Below the pieces are notes generated by a model. It made no database searches, had not been told where the DNA came from, and saw nothing but the letters and a program-made list of their open reading frames with translations. A program made the position numbers and the translations under genes. Positions 46,690 through 58,626 of a stretch of DNA of 64,000 bases are shown one piece after another. The stretch is from Phoronis australis (Eukaryota > Phoronida > Phoronidae), in assembly GCA_002633005.1 (NCBI GenBank), contig NMRA01000342.1, forward strand, positions 272,056 through 336,055. Reading direction: 5' to 3'. Position 1 is the first letter of the stretch, and every line of letters begins with the position of its first letter.

Positions 46690-47473
46690 CTCACATGACC
46701 TGCAATGTGTCAGGACACGACTGGTTAATAACACTTAGTACGTAATTTTTTGACATTACACGCGCAAATCACAAAGTAGTGCAAAGTAGAAATCCATACG
46801 CCTTACATTTCATCGTCTGCAAAGCACTAAAACAACCAAATGCACGCCAACTGCCGGAATTCCGAGAAGGTGGCAAGGTTATGATTGACAAATCGGCTGT
46901 CACAACTGTACGTACTCCCAGTCGGAAGGACATGCCAACAACTTCCTAAACGGACCCATCTTCGGAAGCGATTTTCATACCCACGTTCATTCAAACGGAG
47001 ACGAACCCCAACTAAAGAAACGAGGCGAGATTGACTAGCTGTGCTGTCTCAAGGTCAATTCAGTGCTCACGCGCAGGGGAAGCCTTTGCTGACTCTTATT
47101 TATAAAAAAATAAGTTTTAATATTACAACTTCAAAGACTATTCATTAGATTCTAACTTGAATATTTGCTACGAAAGCTGAATGCAATTTACAATAAAACT
47201 ATTGACAAAAAATAATTGAATTACTTTACATTGCGCAAGCGTGTTTTTACAAAAGTTAAGTCATGTGGTTGAAAGTTTTAGACACGTCGAGTTTTTCAGC
47301 AAAAAAAGATTGTTTTTACGGTTCATGTGAGAAAACAAATCCTACTCATCTCAGTTTCATGACATGGGCAAAACTTCTTGGAGATTTCGTCAAAATCCCG
47401 AGGCTTGCCGAGTGACTTTGACGGAATTTCCACGAGGTTTTGCTTATGTCATAAACCTGAGCCTTGTGTAGGA
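46690..47473 (+). mobile_element. unclassified repeat, copy 2, with hairpin end and ORF remnant
   Basis: This is the inverted partner of 20985-21790. An ORF remnant reads HFIVCKALKQPNARQ and then LPEFREGGKVMIDKSAV in one frame before a stop; upstream stops show decay. The right end (about 47340-47473) is a foldback in which CATGACATGGGCAAAAC pairs with GTTTTGCTTATGTCAT, and CGTCAAAATC with GACTTTGACG. The shared hairpin and ORF argue for a mobile family, perhaps a host-specific one. Confidence 0.75.
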
Positions 47474-47554
47474 GTCTCTATTTATTACAGTTTTAATAGT
47501 CAAAACTTATTTAGTACAAAGTATCTTGTGTACTGCAGATTGAGTTGCAATGGC

Positions 47555-47700
47555 TCTCTAGCATGGGCGGCGCAATACTGAAAAAAGTGGGGCTAAAGCC
47601 CTCAGCACCCCTGTGGTGCACCGCCTATAGACCATGTGCGGCCTAGCACTGAAAAAAGTGGGGGGCTATAGCCCCTCCAGCCCCCTATGGTGCGCCACTC
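47555..47700. repeat. 72-bp direct repeat, two copies
   Basis: CACTGAAAAAAGTGGGG and the following GGGCTATAGCCC/GGGCTAAAGCCC and GTGGTGCACCGCC/ATGGTGCGCCACT segments occur twice in tandem. The inner GGGCTATAGCCC is palindromic. Confidence 0.75.
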
Positions 47701-47704
47701 ATGT

Positions 47705-49690
47705 CTTGTCTTCACTGAGCGTATCAGTTTGATTGTTGTTTGCATGTCAATGTATTGGCTACCACTTCCGTCTACTTCCCTGAGAAAACATAAAAACAAA
47801 AAGCTGTTCTGTTAAACTACTTCCCAGTATTTTGTCAGAAGCTGTGTCGTCCCGTGTTGTGTGGCGTCTGGGCTTCCACCATGTTGTCAAATACCTCGCC
47901 AAGAGCGTTAGTAACGCATTCTAAATTAGCAGCGGCCCTTCTGCACGTTGAAGTATAAAATCGTTTACAATCAACAGTAACATGTTTGAAATAATTTGGT
48001 TGTGCTCTCTTAGAATGTGATTAGCAATACGGAACGCAAGGTTGTGTTGTTCCACGGTCATGGAGGCATGCATGAGATCAAATTTTGAGGATAACAGTCA
48101 ACATGTACCGGCTTATTGAAGTTTTAATTTGCTCCCACCTATAGCTCATTTTGATCGATTGCAATGTTCCAATATTTGAATTGTATACAAAGATATGATG
48201 AAAATTGCTTTAAAAATTGAGTTTTTGTAAAGTCAATGTCCTTTTTCTGTTCACACAAGTGGTATTCCTCAAGGCAAAATGTGTTTAAGGGACATTTTGC
48301 TTGCAAATTGTTTTGAATTCTGTTTTTAGAAATATTTGGGTAAAATGTGCACTAACAGAAGTCTGCGGTTTAACGAAAGTCGGTGCGTTGGCCTCATAAT
48401 TATTGTAACCCATGCACAAGTCCAATTAAACACCAAAAATCTATTAAGTTGGGCATATGCTGATCTAAACTACATGTGCTGAAATGGAACATAAAGAAGC
48501 AAAAATATCAAGTGTGTGGCCTGTTCTCCTTCTTGTCCTCTCACCCCCTGTTGTTCAGATTTTATTCTTGATTTTTAAAGGCTCAGATCAAAAACAATGC
48601 AATTATTGTTACACTGGTCGTAGACAAGTAAAAGATACTCCTCAATTTCATTAAAAATCAGTACAAAATGAATTTTAGCGCCAACCAGCTTTATTAAAAC
48701 GTATTCTCCAATTTCGTCCTTTCAACAGGATATCATTTTTTGAAACGAACTGGGCACAATATACAGTTTTGCATGTATGGAAGTTGTATAGTAACAGGTC
48801 AATTTCACTGAACTTTGATTTTGTCACGATGTGATGCCCACGTTACTCAGACAAAAGCCCAAGTTACGGAACACGTACGTTACGTTTCGTCTTAGTCGCA
48901 ATGGACCGTCCCAACCCTCACAATTAAGGAGAAGTCGCTTTCGTGTTCTTTTAAAACTAAAGAGTTCTACGTCGAACATGTGACAGTGACCGACAATAAG
49001 AAGACAACGTGAAAACCACAGCTTGCCTTTTCGCAAGTAGCCACTTAGTCGGAGATGCTTAAACAATAAACACTGCACAAGTAACATACTTAACATAGCT
49101 GTAAGAATGGTGTTGCTTTCGTTCACTTGTAAACAAAGGCAACTGACCAAAACACGATAATTAATTTCAACAAGCTATCTGTAACCTAGTTTTGAGCTTG
49201 TAAGTCAGTTTGCCATTTTGCTCAGCGTGGAAAATGAGGTGGGCGGTAGTGGATGGGGGTGGGTATTTGGGACACATTGTGATGCAGGCTTGCTCTGATT
49301 TCATCAACTTTGTTGCTCAGAAACATCAATTAAGGAGCGACATTACACGGGAAAAGTCATCCATGTAATTTGTTTGGGTATCAACTGATATTAAGATTGT
49401 TAATTCACAGTTCAAACGGCATCAGAATTCATGGGAAAGCCATTTTTGCAATATTTGTTAATAATTAAAAGAAATTTTTAGTCAGTTTCCGTTGACCTCT
49501 ACATGTATCATGTATGAATACGAAATTAACGAGTCATTTCAAACACAGTCCAGTCGGACATCCGACCGACTAAACGCACGTGAGTCGGGAAATCCCACGG
49601 AGAAGGGGGAGGGTGTGTTAACATGAATTTTGTGATTTTCAGTGGCAGTCAGTTTCGGTTTCGGAAACCTTCAAATATCCATTTATTCTT
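47705..49690. other. non-coding stretch, one unexplained long frame
   Basis: A minus frame at 48824-49150 (about 108 residues) is Leu/Arg-rich with no motif or splice context that I can support. No other feature was seen. Confidence 0.35.
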
Positions 49691-49699
49691 TGAGGACCT

Positions 49700-49975
49700 T
49701 AATACGTAACATGCGCGCACGCATGGGGAGCTCAAAGGGCTCGAACGAAGGCGAAGTGGGCAGAAAGGTCCGCCTCAGTGAAACAAAAACCCCCCAAAAA
49801 AAGAAAACGAGGCAAAAGTCCACTAAAAAGACAGGAACTAGCAAAATTCGGCGAATGCAAAATTCACAGCTCTGAAAGTACCCCGTGAATCTTAGCAAAA
49901 AGTCCACATTCTCAAAAATTCGAGCCCCCCCCCCCGATTTTTGGGCTGGGTGCGCGCATGCGTAAACCTTACGGA
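49700..49975 (-). repeat. GC-rich repeat, copy 2 (inverted partner of 37.8 kb)
   Basis: On the minus strand this matches 37737-38018, including GCATTCGCCGAATTTTGC and TTTTTAGTGGACTTTTG. The ends ATGCGCGCACGCATG and GTGCGCGCATGCGTA form short terminal inverted repeats, suggesting a non-autonomous DNA element. A C11-type run lies near the right end. Confidence 0.7.
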
Positions 49976-50041
49976 TAATCCTCAAAAGGTCACCTCAAAC
50001 AGTTTGATTCACAACGTGAGTGTCAAACGAAAACTTCAAAC

Positions 50042-50115
50042 TTCCTAAATAATGCTCAATGGTTAGAGCAATAATCACACAGTCGGAGATTATTAGTCCA
50101 GGCTCCCGTCTTGAC
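50042..50115 (+). mobile_element. possible tRNA-derived SINE head
   Basis: TGCTCAATGGTTAGAGCA resembles a tRNA D-arm/A box. ATAATC and GATTAT form an anticodon-like stem, and CCAGGCTCCCG is a degenerate B box. No acceptor stem is present. It was seen only once in the window, so the call is tentative. Confidence 0.4.
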
Positions 50116-50119
50116 AATC

Positions 50120-50915
50120 CCTTTGTTCTGAATAACCTCGGCAGGGGTCTTCAGCCGTGAAATCCCGAGGCAACAATTCCTACGGTAGTTCACCGGTGAA
50201 GCCCATTGTTTACCAGGCATTCAATGTGCCCACAAGCTAGTCCTTAGTCTCTGTGTAGACCAGTGAAGGCTTCGTGGCACCATAAGCTAAGAATGCAGTT
50301 TACAATGGTCAAGGGAACTCTACAAGGTGAAACTTGCATTATACAATATACACAACTTCTTGCAATCCATTTTAGTTGACATTTAAACCCACATTAAATA
50401 CAAAATTGGTCGGTTACATTAGCGTTAGAACCTACTCGGATGAAAAGTCTAAAATCATGACACCGTTTTTTTCACGAAAAAGGAAATTATGTTAATAACC
50501 AATAGCATTTTGTTGCCAATGTTTCAAACTTTAAGTTCAGAAGAGCCACTGGTTAAATTTTCCGCGATTATTATTAGACAGTGCAACGACACGTACCCTT
50601 GGGAATTTTTTGTGCGCGGATCAAAATCATGGATAGTTTTTACGTATAATATACAAAAATGTTTTTAACAGCCTTACTTGCCAACCGTACCTCGGAACCA
50701 AGAACTTTAAACACCTTTCCATTATTTACATTGATGTCATCATCGTTCGCCATGAATATTCTAATTCAGCGCTCTCGTTACCCGGTCATTGGCAAAGAAA
50801 TCCAATGGAGATAGGATACCCAGGAAGTTAATCAAGTTAGTTAAACAACAAGCGCTTGGTCTTCAATGGAATGCATGTCAGTCAAGCAAGACGTTTCTAA
50901 CCACACACACGCGAG
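50120..50915. other. non-coding stretch, nothing recognised
   Basis: No supported feature. Confidence 0.4.
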
Positions 50916-50927
50916 CGTGCTCAGGGG

Positions 50928-50929
50928 CC

Positions 50930-50960
<31 letters not shown>

Positions 50961-50985
50961 TCACACACACTCACAGACTCGCACA
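50928..50985. repeat. (AC)n microsatellite
   Basis: An imperfect AC/CACT run. A plus frame through it gives a His/Thr repeat and is not a gene. Confidence 0.9.
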
Positions 50986-50989
50986 CAGT

Positions 50990-53620
50990 AACACCACCGC
51001 ACGTTATAAATACCCATCGGGGTCGCTCTCTATTGATCGCATTCAAGATCATCTGTCCAGCACCAAATTATGAGACACCTGTACATTTCCTTTGCGGTCA
51101 GCGCTTTGATCACCGGGCTCAAAACCCGACCAAGTATATAGAGGTGCATGCAACTCCAGTCATGTCAATTCTCTTGACAAATTGGTGTTACTGAACCTAA
51201 GGTACAATGCATAATTTAGATGCACAAAAGTCAATTGTTACCTAGAAGACTATGTATCATTCTGCACGTGACAGGCTGATAAATAGAAGTTTGCTTCTTA
51301 TCAATTATACGGGCATTGGTTTTGTGAAACAAACACCTGGACCCAGTTGCATAAAAGTTATACGCCGTATAGCAACAATGACGTCGCATTATCACGCATA
51401 ACGTTGTTATTGTTGAACAATGCACATGACGTCATGCAACAATCAAACTTATCCAGTGGATAACTTTTGAAGCTTTATGCAACTCAGCCCAGATGTCTCG
51501 CCGCTTTTTAGGGACACACATGACAGACCAAGTTCTTAAGTTAGTCCGCGGGGTATCTAAACGGACAAATTGTCCCTATCAATAAAAATAATCGTTGTTG
51601 GCGATAAGCTATTTGTTTTTGGACATTAGTTAGAATTGCATGAAATCATGGACTGTGTCTTGCATCCACGTGAAGGCACATGTCGCAATGCAGAAACTAA
51701 ATACGCATGGTCAAGTTCTGAGCATGGAGATGGACGAACCCTAAAATGCGGTCAGTTGTAAGGATATTTAAAGATATCAATCAGCAATGGCACTCGAAAG
51801 TCGAAATAATATTTTATTTTTCATTTTTGGAAAAATAATTTATAGAAACAATTGAATAATCTGAAATTAACTAAATATTCCCGTGTTGAGAGTATTTTTA
51901 TAGATTATGTTAAAATTCGCCCACAGACAAGTTGCACGAGTTTTATCGATAAAAATCAAATAACAAATTCAATCAGTTACTTTTTATAATTGACAATTTT
52001 TAATAAACAATTGCAAAAAATGGACTGTTCTTGAAGATGCTTTAACTCAAAGGTTGAGGTTAGTGACATCGTCTCAGAAAATTTGAAAATTATGCGGGTT
52101 TCCTGTCTGATCCCCGGGATTCGTGTTTTAAATGTCGGGGTTCGTGTTTTAAAGGTCGGGATTCGTGTTTTTCGGACTGGTTAGCTGTTTTGAAGTTGCG
52201 GGAGTTTGTTTTTCACTCAGGGATACCTGTTTTAGACCGGGTTCCAATTTCGATGGAACACTCTCGTCTACGTAACCAAAAACTGGAGAACGTTCTATAC
52301 AGCTGAAAGTTAAACTGCTTTGGGACAGATATTTTGTCGCAGGAAACGTAACCGCGTGTGAATAATGAACGGGTCTATCACCAGGGCAGACACGTGCGAG
52401 AAAGTAAAAAAAGTGTAACCACATGTACGCGTGCGTGAGCACCTTGATTTTAGCTACTATTAAGTGAGTGAGCACACTTTTTGCAGATTCTGCTAAGCAG
52501 AGCTAAATGTCAATTTGAATGAAATTGCGAATTACGTCATATGTTGTGGTGAAATTCCATTTCTGCAATTACTTTTCGTGATGTGCACTTGAAGTAGCAA
52601 GCGACGTCGTCTGCTTTCCATTTAGACTACCAATGTCGTCTGCAACGTAATATAAATAAGCTGTTAACCAAGTTATCCAATTGTCCGCCTGGAGGTGTTG
52701 ATTTGTTGGCAATTGTTGTTGTTGACACGCTACGTCTTAGTCTCTACAATAACCATAACATTACCGCTGATGTGTGTCTGAAGACACTCTACATTATCTT
52801 GAGTAAACACATATCCTTTTGGTGGAAGCGTCAATTAAGTTTTCATTTTCCCGTCGAACTGAACTTAGTACTTTTATTGTTTTGTGGATATTGAATTAAT
52901 ACTAAACATGTCTAAGAACCAAAATATTCAACAACAAACAAGCGATGATTATTCAGAAGTAGTGCTCAAACAATATCCTTGTAGGTTGTATGCAAAGTGA
53001 TCAGTTCAACCACCCACCACAGGCGGCTGAGGTCTGGAACGGAACTCAACTGCCTGCGGGTGGATTTCAGTTGTGAAGTCTTAACTTTCGGTGAAGTTTT
53101 TAGTGAGATAAAATAGGAAATTTGGAAGTTGCCCTGTTTAGCTTGTTTCCAACGTTGTACGTTCAACTCTGGATAAGAACCAATTGTGCACCGTGCGCAA
53201 CAGTGTACCTTATACACAAAAACACACGCACGTTTTAGAAAAATAGTTAATATATTTGGGATAAGATTTGAAATTTTCATTTTAATTTCAAACTTAGTGT
53301 GTGCCTGCCGTTAGCAAAACTCGAACCCGGTCTTGACGTAAAATATCCCGAAATAAACTATGTTTGGACCGAGTGAGCAGTAGAAATAAAATGGTTATTT
53401 GTCAAACAATTGTTTTCTAATCAGCGTCCTAGGTAATCATCAGACTGCAACGTTATTGTGAGCATAAGCAACACAGTTAATTTCGTCTCGTTTCATCGTG
53501 GTGTGACCGGAGATTTCGTCAGGTAGGTACTGTTTCGACCCCTTGAATTGCTGACCCTCGTGAAAGGGTATCGAAGGCTACCATACCACTTTGTCTTATA
53601 CCGCGAGATGAGGAAATCTG
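50990..53620. other. non-coding stretch with one short tandem repeat
   Basis: Three 21-22-bp units with the core GGGATTCGTGTTTTAAA lie at about 52115-52177. They account for part of the 108-residue minus frame at 52149-52475. A minus frame at 52966-53280 lacks motifs. A reverse B-box-like CTCGAACCCGG lies at about 53320 and may be a tRNA/SINE remnant. Confidence 0.45.
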
Positions 53621-53629
53621 CAAATGGAA

Positions 53630-53872
53630 TTAGCCCAGGGGTGGATTAGATCTCCCATAGAAGGTTCTGGTGGGTATTTTATCCTTCAGATATCTTTCAG
53701 GTTGGGTTGCTTTCTTAGGTATTTGGACTATGTTATGTGGTTTGATCATAGGTGTGTATGTATGCTGCCCAGGGTATGCGGGATAGGTCCAAGTATCGCG
53801 TAATGTCGGATGGGCGAACAGCAATTGTGGCGCTCGGGGGTCCTTAGGACTGTCTCGAGTACTCGGTTTCAT
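53630..53872 (-). CDS. candidate Pro/Tyr-rich ORF, unknown
   Basis: Reading leftwards, an ATG at 53872 gives MKPSTRDSPKDPRAPQ and then a Pro, Tyr, His and Lys-rich stretch (for example WTYPAYPGQHTYTPMIKPHN) to a stop. The frame stays open only a short way upstream before a TAA, and no in-frame acceptor was found. It would be a single-exon product of about 80 residues, a retroelement fragment or chance. No family is recognised. Confidence 0.18.
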   Translation of the reverse strand: MKPSTRDSPKDPRAPQLLFAHPTLRDTWTYPAYPGQHTYTPMIKPHNIVQIPKKATQPERYLKDKIPTRTFYGRSNPPLG

Positions 53873-54416
53873 GTTCACCAGATATTTTTGTCGATTTGAA
53901 ATTTGGATTTACAGCGGCACTCTCTAACCGTTGCGAGGGAGAAAAATGCTAGAGGAAAATAGTAAAAAAATATTATTTTACGATTTCGTGTTCAGGAAAT
54001 GCAATGAAAAAATGCGAAAATACAAGAAGATTACATGACACAAAAGTTCAAATGAAAATGTAACTTGTATTGCAAAACCCACTACGTAATGGTACGTAAA
54101 GTCTACGTATATCTTTCGATGTCTACGAAACTCAGAGCATACCGGCGAAGTTATAGACAATTGAACAAGGTTGCGCAACTTTTGCTCGTATTTATTGCTA
54201 AACCGTCAAGAAGGCGACAGCTCATCTAATTATTTGTAGCTAGCATGATAATAAATAAATGTACTGAGAAATCTCTGTCAAATTAATATTTTGTCTTCCC
54301 TACTTCGTTGCTGACACCTGTCTGAGTAGGCCTACTGAGGTACTCTATCACAGGACCAGGACGCTTGAGAATTTGTGTTTCAGAATTGCATCGCCATAAA
54401 GACGAGGTGTACTCAC

Positions 54417-54506
54417 ACGATGGCAACGCAATGAGGACATTGATGGCTTGCATGATACCGAAGGCGACACCAATGACATGAGAGACGAAGTCAGCGACCA
54501 CCATGG
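54417..54506 (-). CDS. weak candidate exon, hydrophobic in one frame
   Basis: A 90-bp segment lies between an acceptor-like TTTTATCAG and a good donor, CGT then GTGAGT. One frame reads MVVADFVSHVIGVAFGIMQA and continues hydrophobic, like a membrane segment. It lies in GAT/GAC-rich degenerate simple sequence, so chance is likely. It falls inside the presumed first intron of the ADAMTSL-like gene, where phase 0 would give a Ser-rich insert instead. Confidence 0.15.
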
Positions 54507-54539
54507 CTGATAAAATCATGATAAACGTGACAATTATTA

Positions 54540-55045
54540 CATAACAGTCACTAGCACCACGGCAACAGTGACAGCAATGATACTGACGGACGAAAATGGC
54601 GACGTCGACTATTATGATATTGATTATTACATGATCGATGAAGATGACAGGAGTTTATTATTACACAAAATAAGAACACGGAACAAAGCACCTTAACTTT
54701 CACCCTTACGCTAACCTTTCCTAACCCAAACGCTTTCTCTTACCCTAACCCCTCACCCTAACCCTAACTTCAACCCTTGCCCTTACCCTAACCCAAAACT
54801 CCCTGGGTGTGACGTCATTTCCGCCTGTGTCTGATACTGCTTGGTGTGGTGATGCTGAACCTCGCTTGACAATGACAACGATGAGAAGATGATAATAACC
54901 ATAATCATAATGATGACGATGAAGACGACAGCGAAAACGTTGACCATAATAAAAATGGCAACGATGACGACGAGTCCACGATGATGCTGACGTTGGTGTC
55001 ATGACCATGCACGGATGGCAATAAGGTGATGACGACAAAGGCGGA
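54540..55045. repeat. GAT/GAC-rich simple sequence with telomere-like patch
   Basis: GATGATGAC-type trinucleotides run on both sides of a patch at about 54700-54795 that is rich in CCCTAA and variants (CCCTAACCCTAAC, CCCTTACCCTAACCC). The motif is the complement of the TTAGGG telomere repeat but is degenerate, so it is an interstitial remnant rather than a chromosome end. The minus frame through it is low complexity. Confidence 0.65.
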
Positions 55046-55049
55046 AGCG

Positions 55050-56550
55050 ACTACTTGCTGCAGTAACGCTGCACTTTTATCGTTTACTTCACCCTACTCA
55101 TCACGTGACATTCATCCCAAAATAAAATTTGTGTGCAAACTGTCAGTGTGCAAACCACCGGGGGGTGGGGGGGGGGAGGGGTACTCCAGAGCATCATGTT
55201 GAAGGTGCATGACAGTGCAGTGGAAAATGCATATGTCTATCATTTTGGAGTCCGCAGCACCATTAGAATGTACTTATTTGTGGGATGAACTTCAGTAGAG
55301 GCTGTTTCTGTAACCTCATCCTTAGTTCAAAAGGTGTATTTATGAATCATAATTAATAAGTCAATCCTTTGAATTGTTGTCTTCAAAGCGAATGTGAAAT
55401 CCTTTTCTTTTTTCCAAAATATACATATTTAGCGAGTTTCTAATCCCTCAGGATATTAAATCGGATCAAGTATCGCTTCACATAAAATCTGGTCATGGAA
55501 AAACACCCATCTGAAGGACATATTCCGTATACGGCAACCACAAAAGTACCCCAGCCGGAGCAAATGACGTCCACAAATGTAAAATAGACGAATTCTGTAT
55601 AACAGAAATCTTAGTTCGCCCAACAGTCATGGTGAAAACGATTCACAATTTTTCAAATCAAAATTAAAGAACGGTTCCGCTCAACCAGTCAATTCGCTGA
55701 GAACAAGTGACAACCGTACCCATGAAACTATTCTGACCCAGTCATGCAAGTGTTGAATATAACAACCACCCATTTACCATAGCTACGGACTATTTAACCT
55801 GCGCTGAACCCGCCTTCAGCCCCTTATCTTACCGTTGTAAAGCGTGGCTGCCTAAGCTTGTTCGTTTTAAAGGGTGCACCTTGACGTGTTACAATAAGAG
55901 GAAGACCGGTGGTTCAGTTTGAACAGCTGTAAAACTGTAGCGGGTCAGCGACATTGCACAACATGATACTCCACGCACCCCATTAAGGCCGTACTCCAAT
56001 CAGCATAGAACGAAACATGCAAATCCTATTAGCAAAGCTTATTTTTTTCACTTGGTGAATCTTCAGCTGCAAGTGTGTACACACAACCGGTCAACTTTGG
56101 ATGGATGACCTGTGACAAAAGGGTGAGCGGAGTATATGCTCCAAGACCAGGGTTATTAGGTGCCAAAAGCCTGTTTTACGGGTTTGCGATTGCATGTTTT
56201 CTCTGACCATACAACTCTCCAGTTCTAGGTTCTGACCGAGTAATTAGTGAATCAGTGCCTAAATGTTCAATAGTCTAGTTGAGATCAACCCGGACAACAC
56301 AAGGGAACATGCGGGTTCGGCTGAACTTTTGAGTCCAAGATCCCCTACACCAATAAAAAAAATTGTAATTGATCTTTACCCTGTTTGCGCATAAATTGAT
56401 TGGTTTTGATAGTAACTACAAAAAAAAAAACAAGATAGGCAGGGAATACTGAAACGGAAGCAAAACAATATGGGAATTCCTGGACGTGAAGAAATATCCT
56501 TTAAATTAAAAATGACTTTGCGCTTGAAAAAAATAATAGTTCGCTGTTCC
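55050..56550. other. non-coding stretch, nothing recognised
   Basis: A G-run of about 20 bases lies near 55157-55180. No gene or repeat family was recognised. Confidence 0.4.
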
Positions 56551-56559
56551 TTGTAACTA

Positions 56560-56940
56560 TTTGTCTACATATGTTTCGTTGTAATTAGGCCTGCGGAACA
56601 CATTACATAAGAATGAGCACGTTATTATACATATGTGCACATGTTTACAAATATACACTAGTTAATGGATTAGAACTGACTGTCTAGGAAATCATTTCGT
56701 GTCTTTTCATCTCTTAGGATACATTTGGCCTGTTTCCTTAACACGCTTACATTATGAGTCGTGAACAAGCGTTTGAAAAAAGTGCAGTCTGTTGCGTGCA
56801 ATGGAGGTAAATTTGTTGCCTGAGGGATACAGCGGACTTTCTAGTATAAATTGAAAGTCTGTTTCTATATTATCTAATGTATAACATTTGCATTTTCTGT
56901 TCTCCTTATTAATATTCATACGTCCACCTGTTGCAACCAT
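56560..56940 (-). pseudogene. non-LTR retrotransposon 3' remnant
   Basis: Reading leftwards, CKCYTLDNIETDFQFILESP followed by LY matches the C-terminal zinc-knuckle-like block found after the reverse transcriptase in many animal LINEs (a C-x-C...E-x-x-HFxLxCPLY pattern). The usual His and last Cys have changed (DFQFILES). A stop and an AT-rich 3' tail follow. It is 5'-truncated, as is usual for LINEs, and clearly dead. Confidence 0.55.
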
Positions 56941-56944
56941 GACA

Positions 56945-57630
56945 AAACTTGCAAAAGATCAGAGTCGAGTCATAGCTGATCAATAGAAAAAAACAGTTAT
57001 TTACTTTTCTACACAGAAATCAGATTGACTAATTGATGCACATCAAGGTATTGACTGTTGATGTTTTCTCTCCATTTCTTAAAATCAATATCAATACAAA
57101 TACATCATAATTTGAATTCTTCAATGAAACATAATGCCCTGCCTTATTCTTGAGAAGACCACGCCCCGTTGTTTTACGTCATGGTTACGTAGGGCCGGAT
57201 CCGGATAATATTTTGGTACCTTGGTCGGATGTGAACTGATCCGGGGCAGGGGCCCGGCAGGAGAAAAACAACGCGAACTACCCAATGGGAATTGCAATGG
57301 GGTTCACTCAAAAGTACAAAAATGGGCCCTAAAAACCCGGGACTGAAAACAGCTGGAAAAGAGACTGGGTAAGTTTATAATAAGTGTCATAAGTCCGTAT
57401 CACTTTTCGATTCCTTGTAGTAGCTACAGTGAAATACGATCCTATTTGGTCATAGCCATTAGCGCCATGGCCTTCCAAACATAAACAGCTCTTTCTGCGG
57501 AGTAAATTGGACATTTGTAAACACGATGGCATGATAATTGCCAAAAAAAAAAACTTAATTGAGCAATTTGTACATTTACCAGACGTATGAGAATCCGGGT
57601 ACTTTGATGACGATGGACGGCTGACCGATA
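56945..57630. other. non-coding stretch, nothing recognised
   Basis: A minus frame at 57329-57664 begins Ser/Arg-rich but has no motif. Confidence 0.35.
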
Positions 57631-57635
57631 ATCTA

Positions 57636-57872
57636 TCATTTGAAAACCGACGCTCCAAACTCAATCAGAAGATGTTTCTTTTTAATTTCAGTATGACAAA
57701 ATTCCTCAGTTCCATAAGGTTCAAATTCATCTCGTTCGGCCCTGATTTTTTCGACAGAACCTTCGAACCAGGTCCCCTTGACCCTTACTAGGAAACTGGG
57801 AACAAAATTTATTAAACATTCATTACTTTCGTCCAAAAAACTAGTTACATATGCCTTTGCATGGTTACTCAT
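57636..57872 (-). CDS. candidate 78-residue ORF, unknown
   Basis: Reading leftwards, an ATG at 57872 opens a frame containing KGTWFEGSVEKIRAERDEF and then EPYGTEEFCHTEIKKKH before a stop. The composition is balanced and protein-like. The Kozak context is poor, so it may instead be an internal exon: CCCAG and TTTCCTAG acceptor-like sites lie inside it. No family is recognised. It lies 700 bp downstream of the 58.5 kb signal-peptide exon on the same strand, but the phases do not join directly. Confidence 0.2.
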   Translation of the reverse strand: MSNHAKAYVTSFLDESNECLINFVPSFLVRVKGTWFEGSVEKIRAERDEFEPYGTEEFCHTEIKKKHLLIEFGASVFK

Positions 57873-57879
57873 TGAGAAC

Positions 57880-58540
57880 GACGAAGAGTTTTATTAAGTT
57901 TTATGCTACTTCATCGCTGGTTCAGCCACATGACTGCTAACCCGGGGTCCTGACCCACTGTACATTTGGCCAGATTGTCTTATGACATAGTGCATGCAAC
58001 TCTCGCAGAGTCAATCAATACACAGGTGGTTTATTGTGAACAATGGGTGGACAGGAATCTTGACTTGATTTAAATCTGGTGCTTAAAGTAGCCGCGATGC
58101 ACTATTTTCCTCGGCCCATGTTTCACTGCACAACACAAGCCTCAAAAGATGAGATAAATAAACCGTATCTGACGTGGATTGCCAGGTAATTTGTGCTGCT
58201 CTTGTCTCGTTTACCCAACAAGTACTTACTCACGACCAGGCTTTGACTGTGAGCATGAAACGGCTACCGCTCTGTTTGCCAACCAAGCAGTTACTTTCTA
58301 ATCATCACCCACTTATAGGTTTTATCACGCGCCTATTTATCTTCGCGTGTTGTACTATTTACTCGCAGTTTTAACCTCTTCAGATAACATTTTTCTCCCC
58401 TCCTACCGCTGCCCAAAAGATGGTTTCGGCAGTCTGAGGCACACTCTAATTCATCTAACCCGCAAATCTTTTAAACTATAACAGGTCACGTAAACACTAC
58501 AAAACACACACACAAAAACAAAAGAGCAAAACAGTAATAG
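57880..58540. other. non-coding stretch, nothing recognised
   Basis: No supported feature. It would be the start of intron 1 if the 58.5 kb exon is real. Confidence 0.4.
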
Positions 58541-58545
58541 CTTAC

Positions 58546-58626
58546 CTCAATTACTGCGTCGGCCAGTTGATCGTGTAAAATCAAAATTCCAGAAACCACC
58601 AAGATAAATATCCTCACTGAACCCAT
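58546..58626 (-). CDS. signal-peptide first exon, probably of the ADAMTSL-like gene
   Basis: Reading leftwards, an ATG at 58626 opens MGSVRIFILVVSGILILHDQ and then LADAVIE. This is a classical signal peptide with one Arg, a long hydrophobic core and a likely cleavage after the LADA region. It ends at the strong donor GAG then GTAAGC in phase 0. The TSP1 exon at 35540-35688 starts in phase 0 on the same strand, so direct joining gives leader, short linker and TSP1, the expected ADAMTSL/papilin order. The intron would be about 22.9 kb. Assignment to that gene is inference; the exon could start another secreted protein. Confidence 0.6.

Noticed and set aside
54417-54506. VVAD...IM..IN pattern as the start of an ADAMTS metalloprotease domain
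   Set aside because: Several expected residues are absent, the frame phase does not fit, and the DNA is degenerate GAT repeat.
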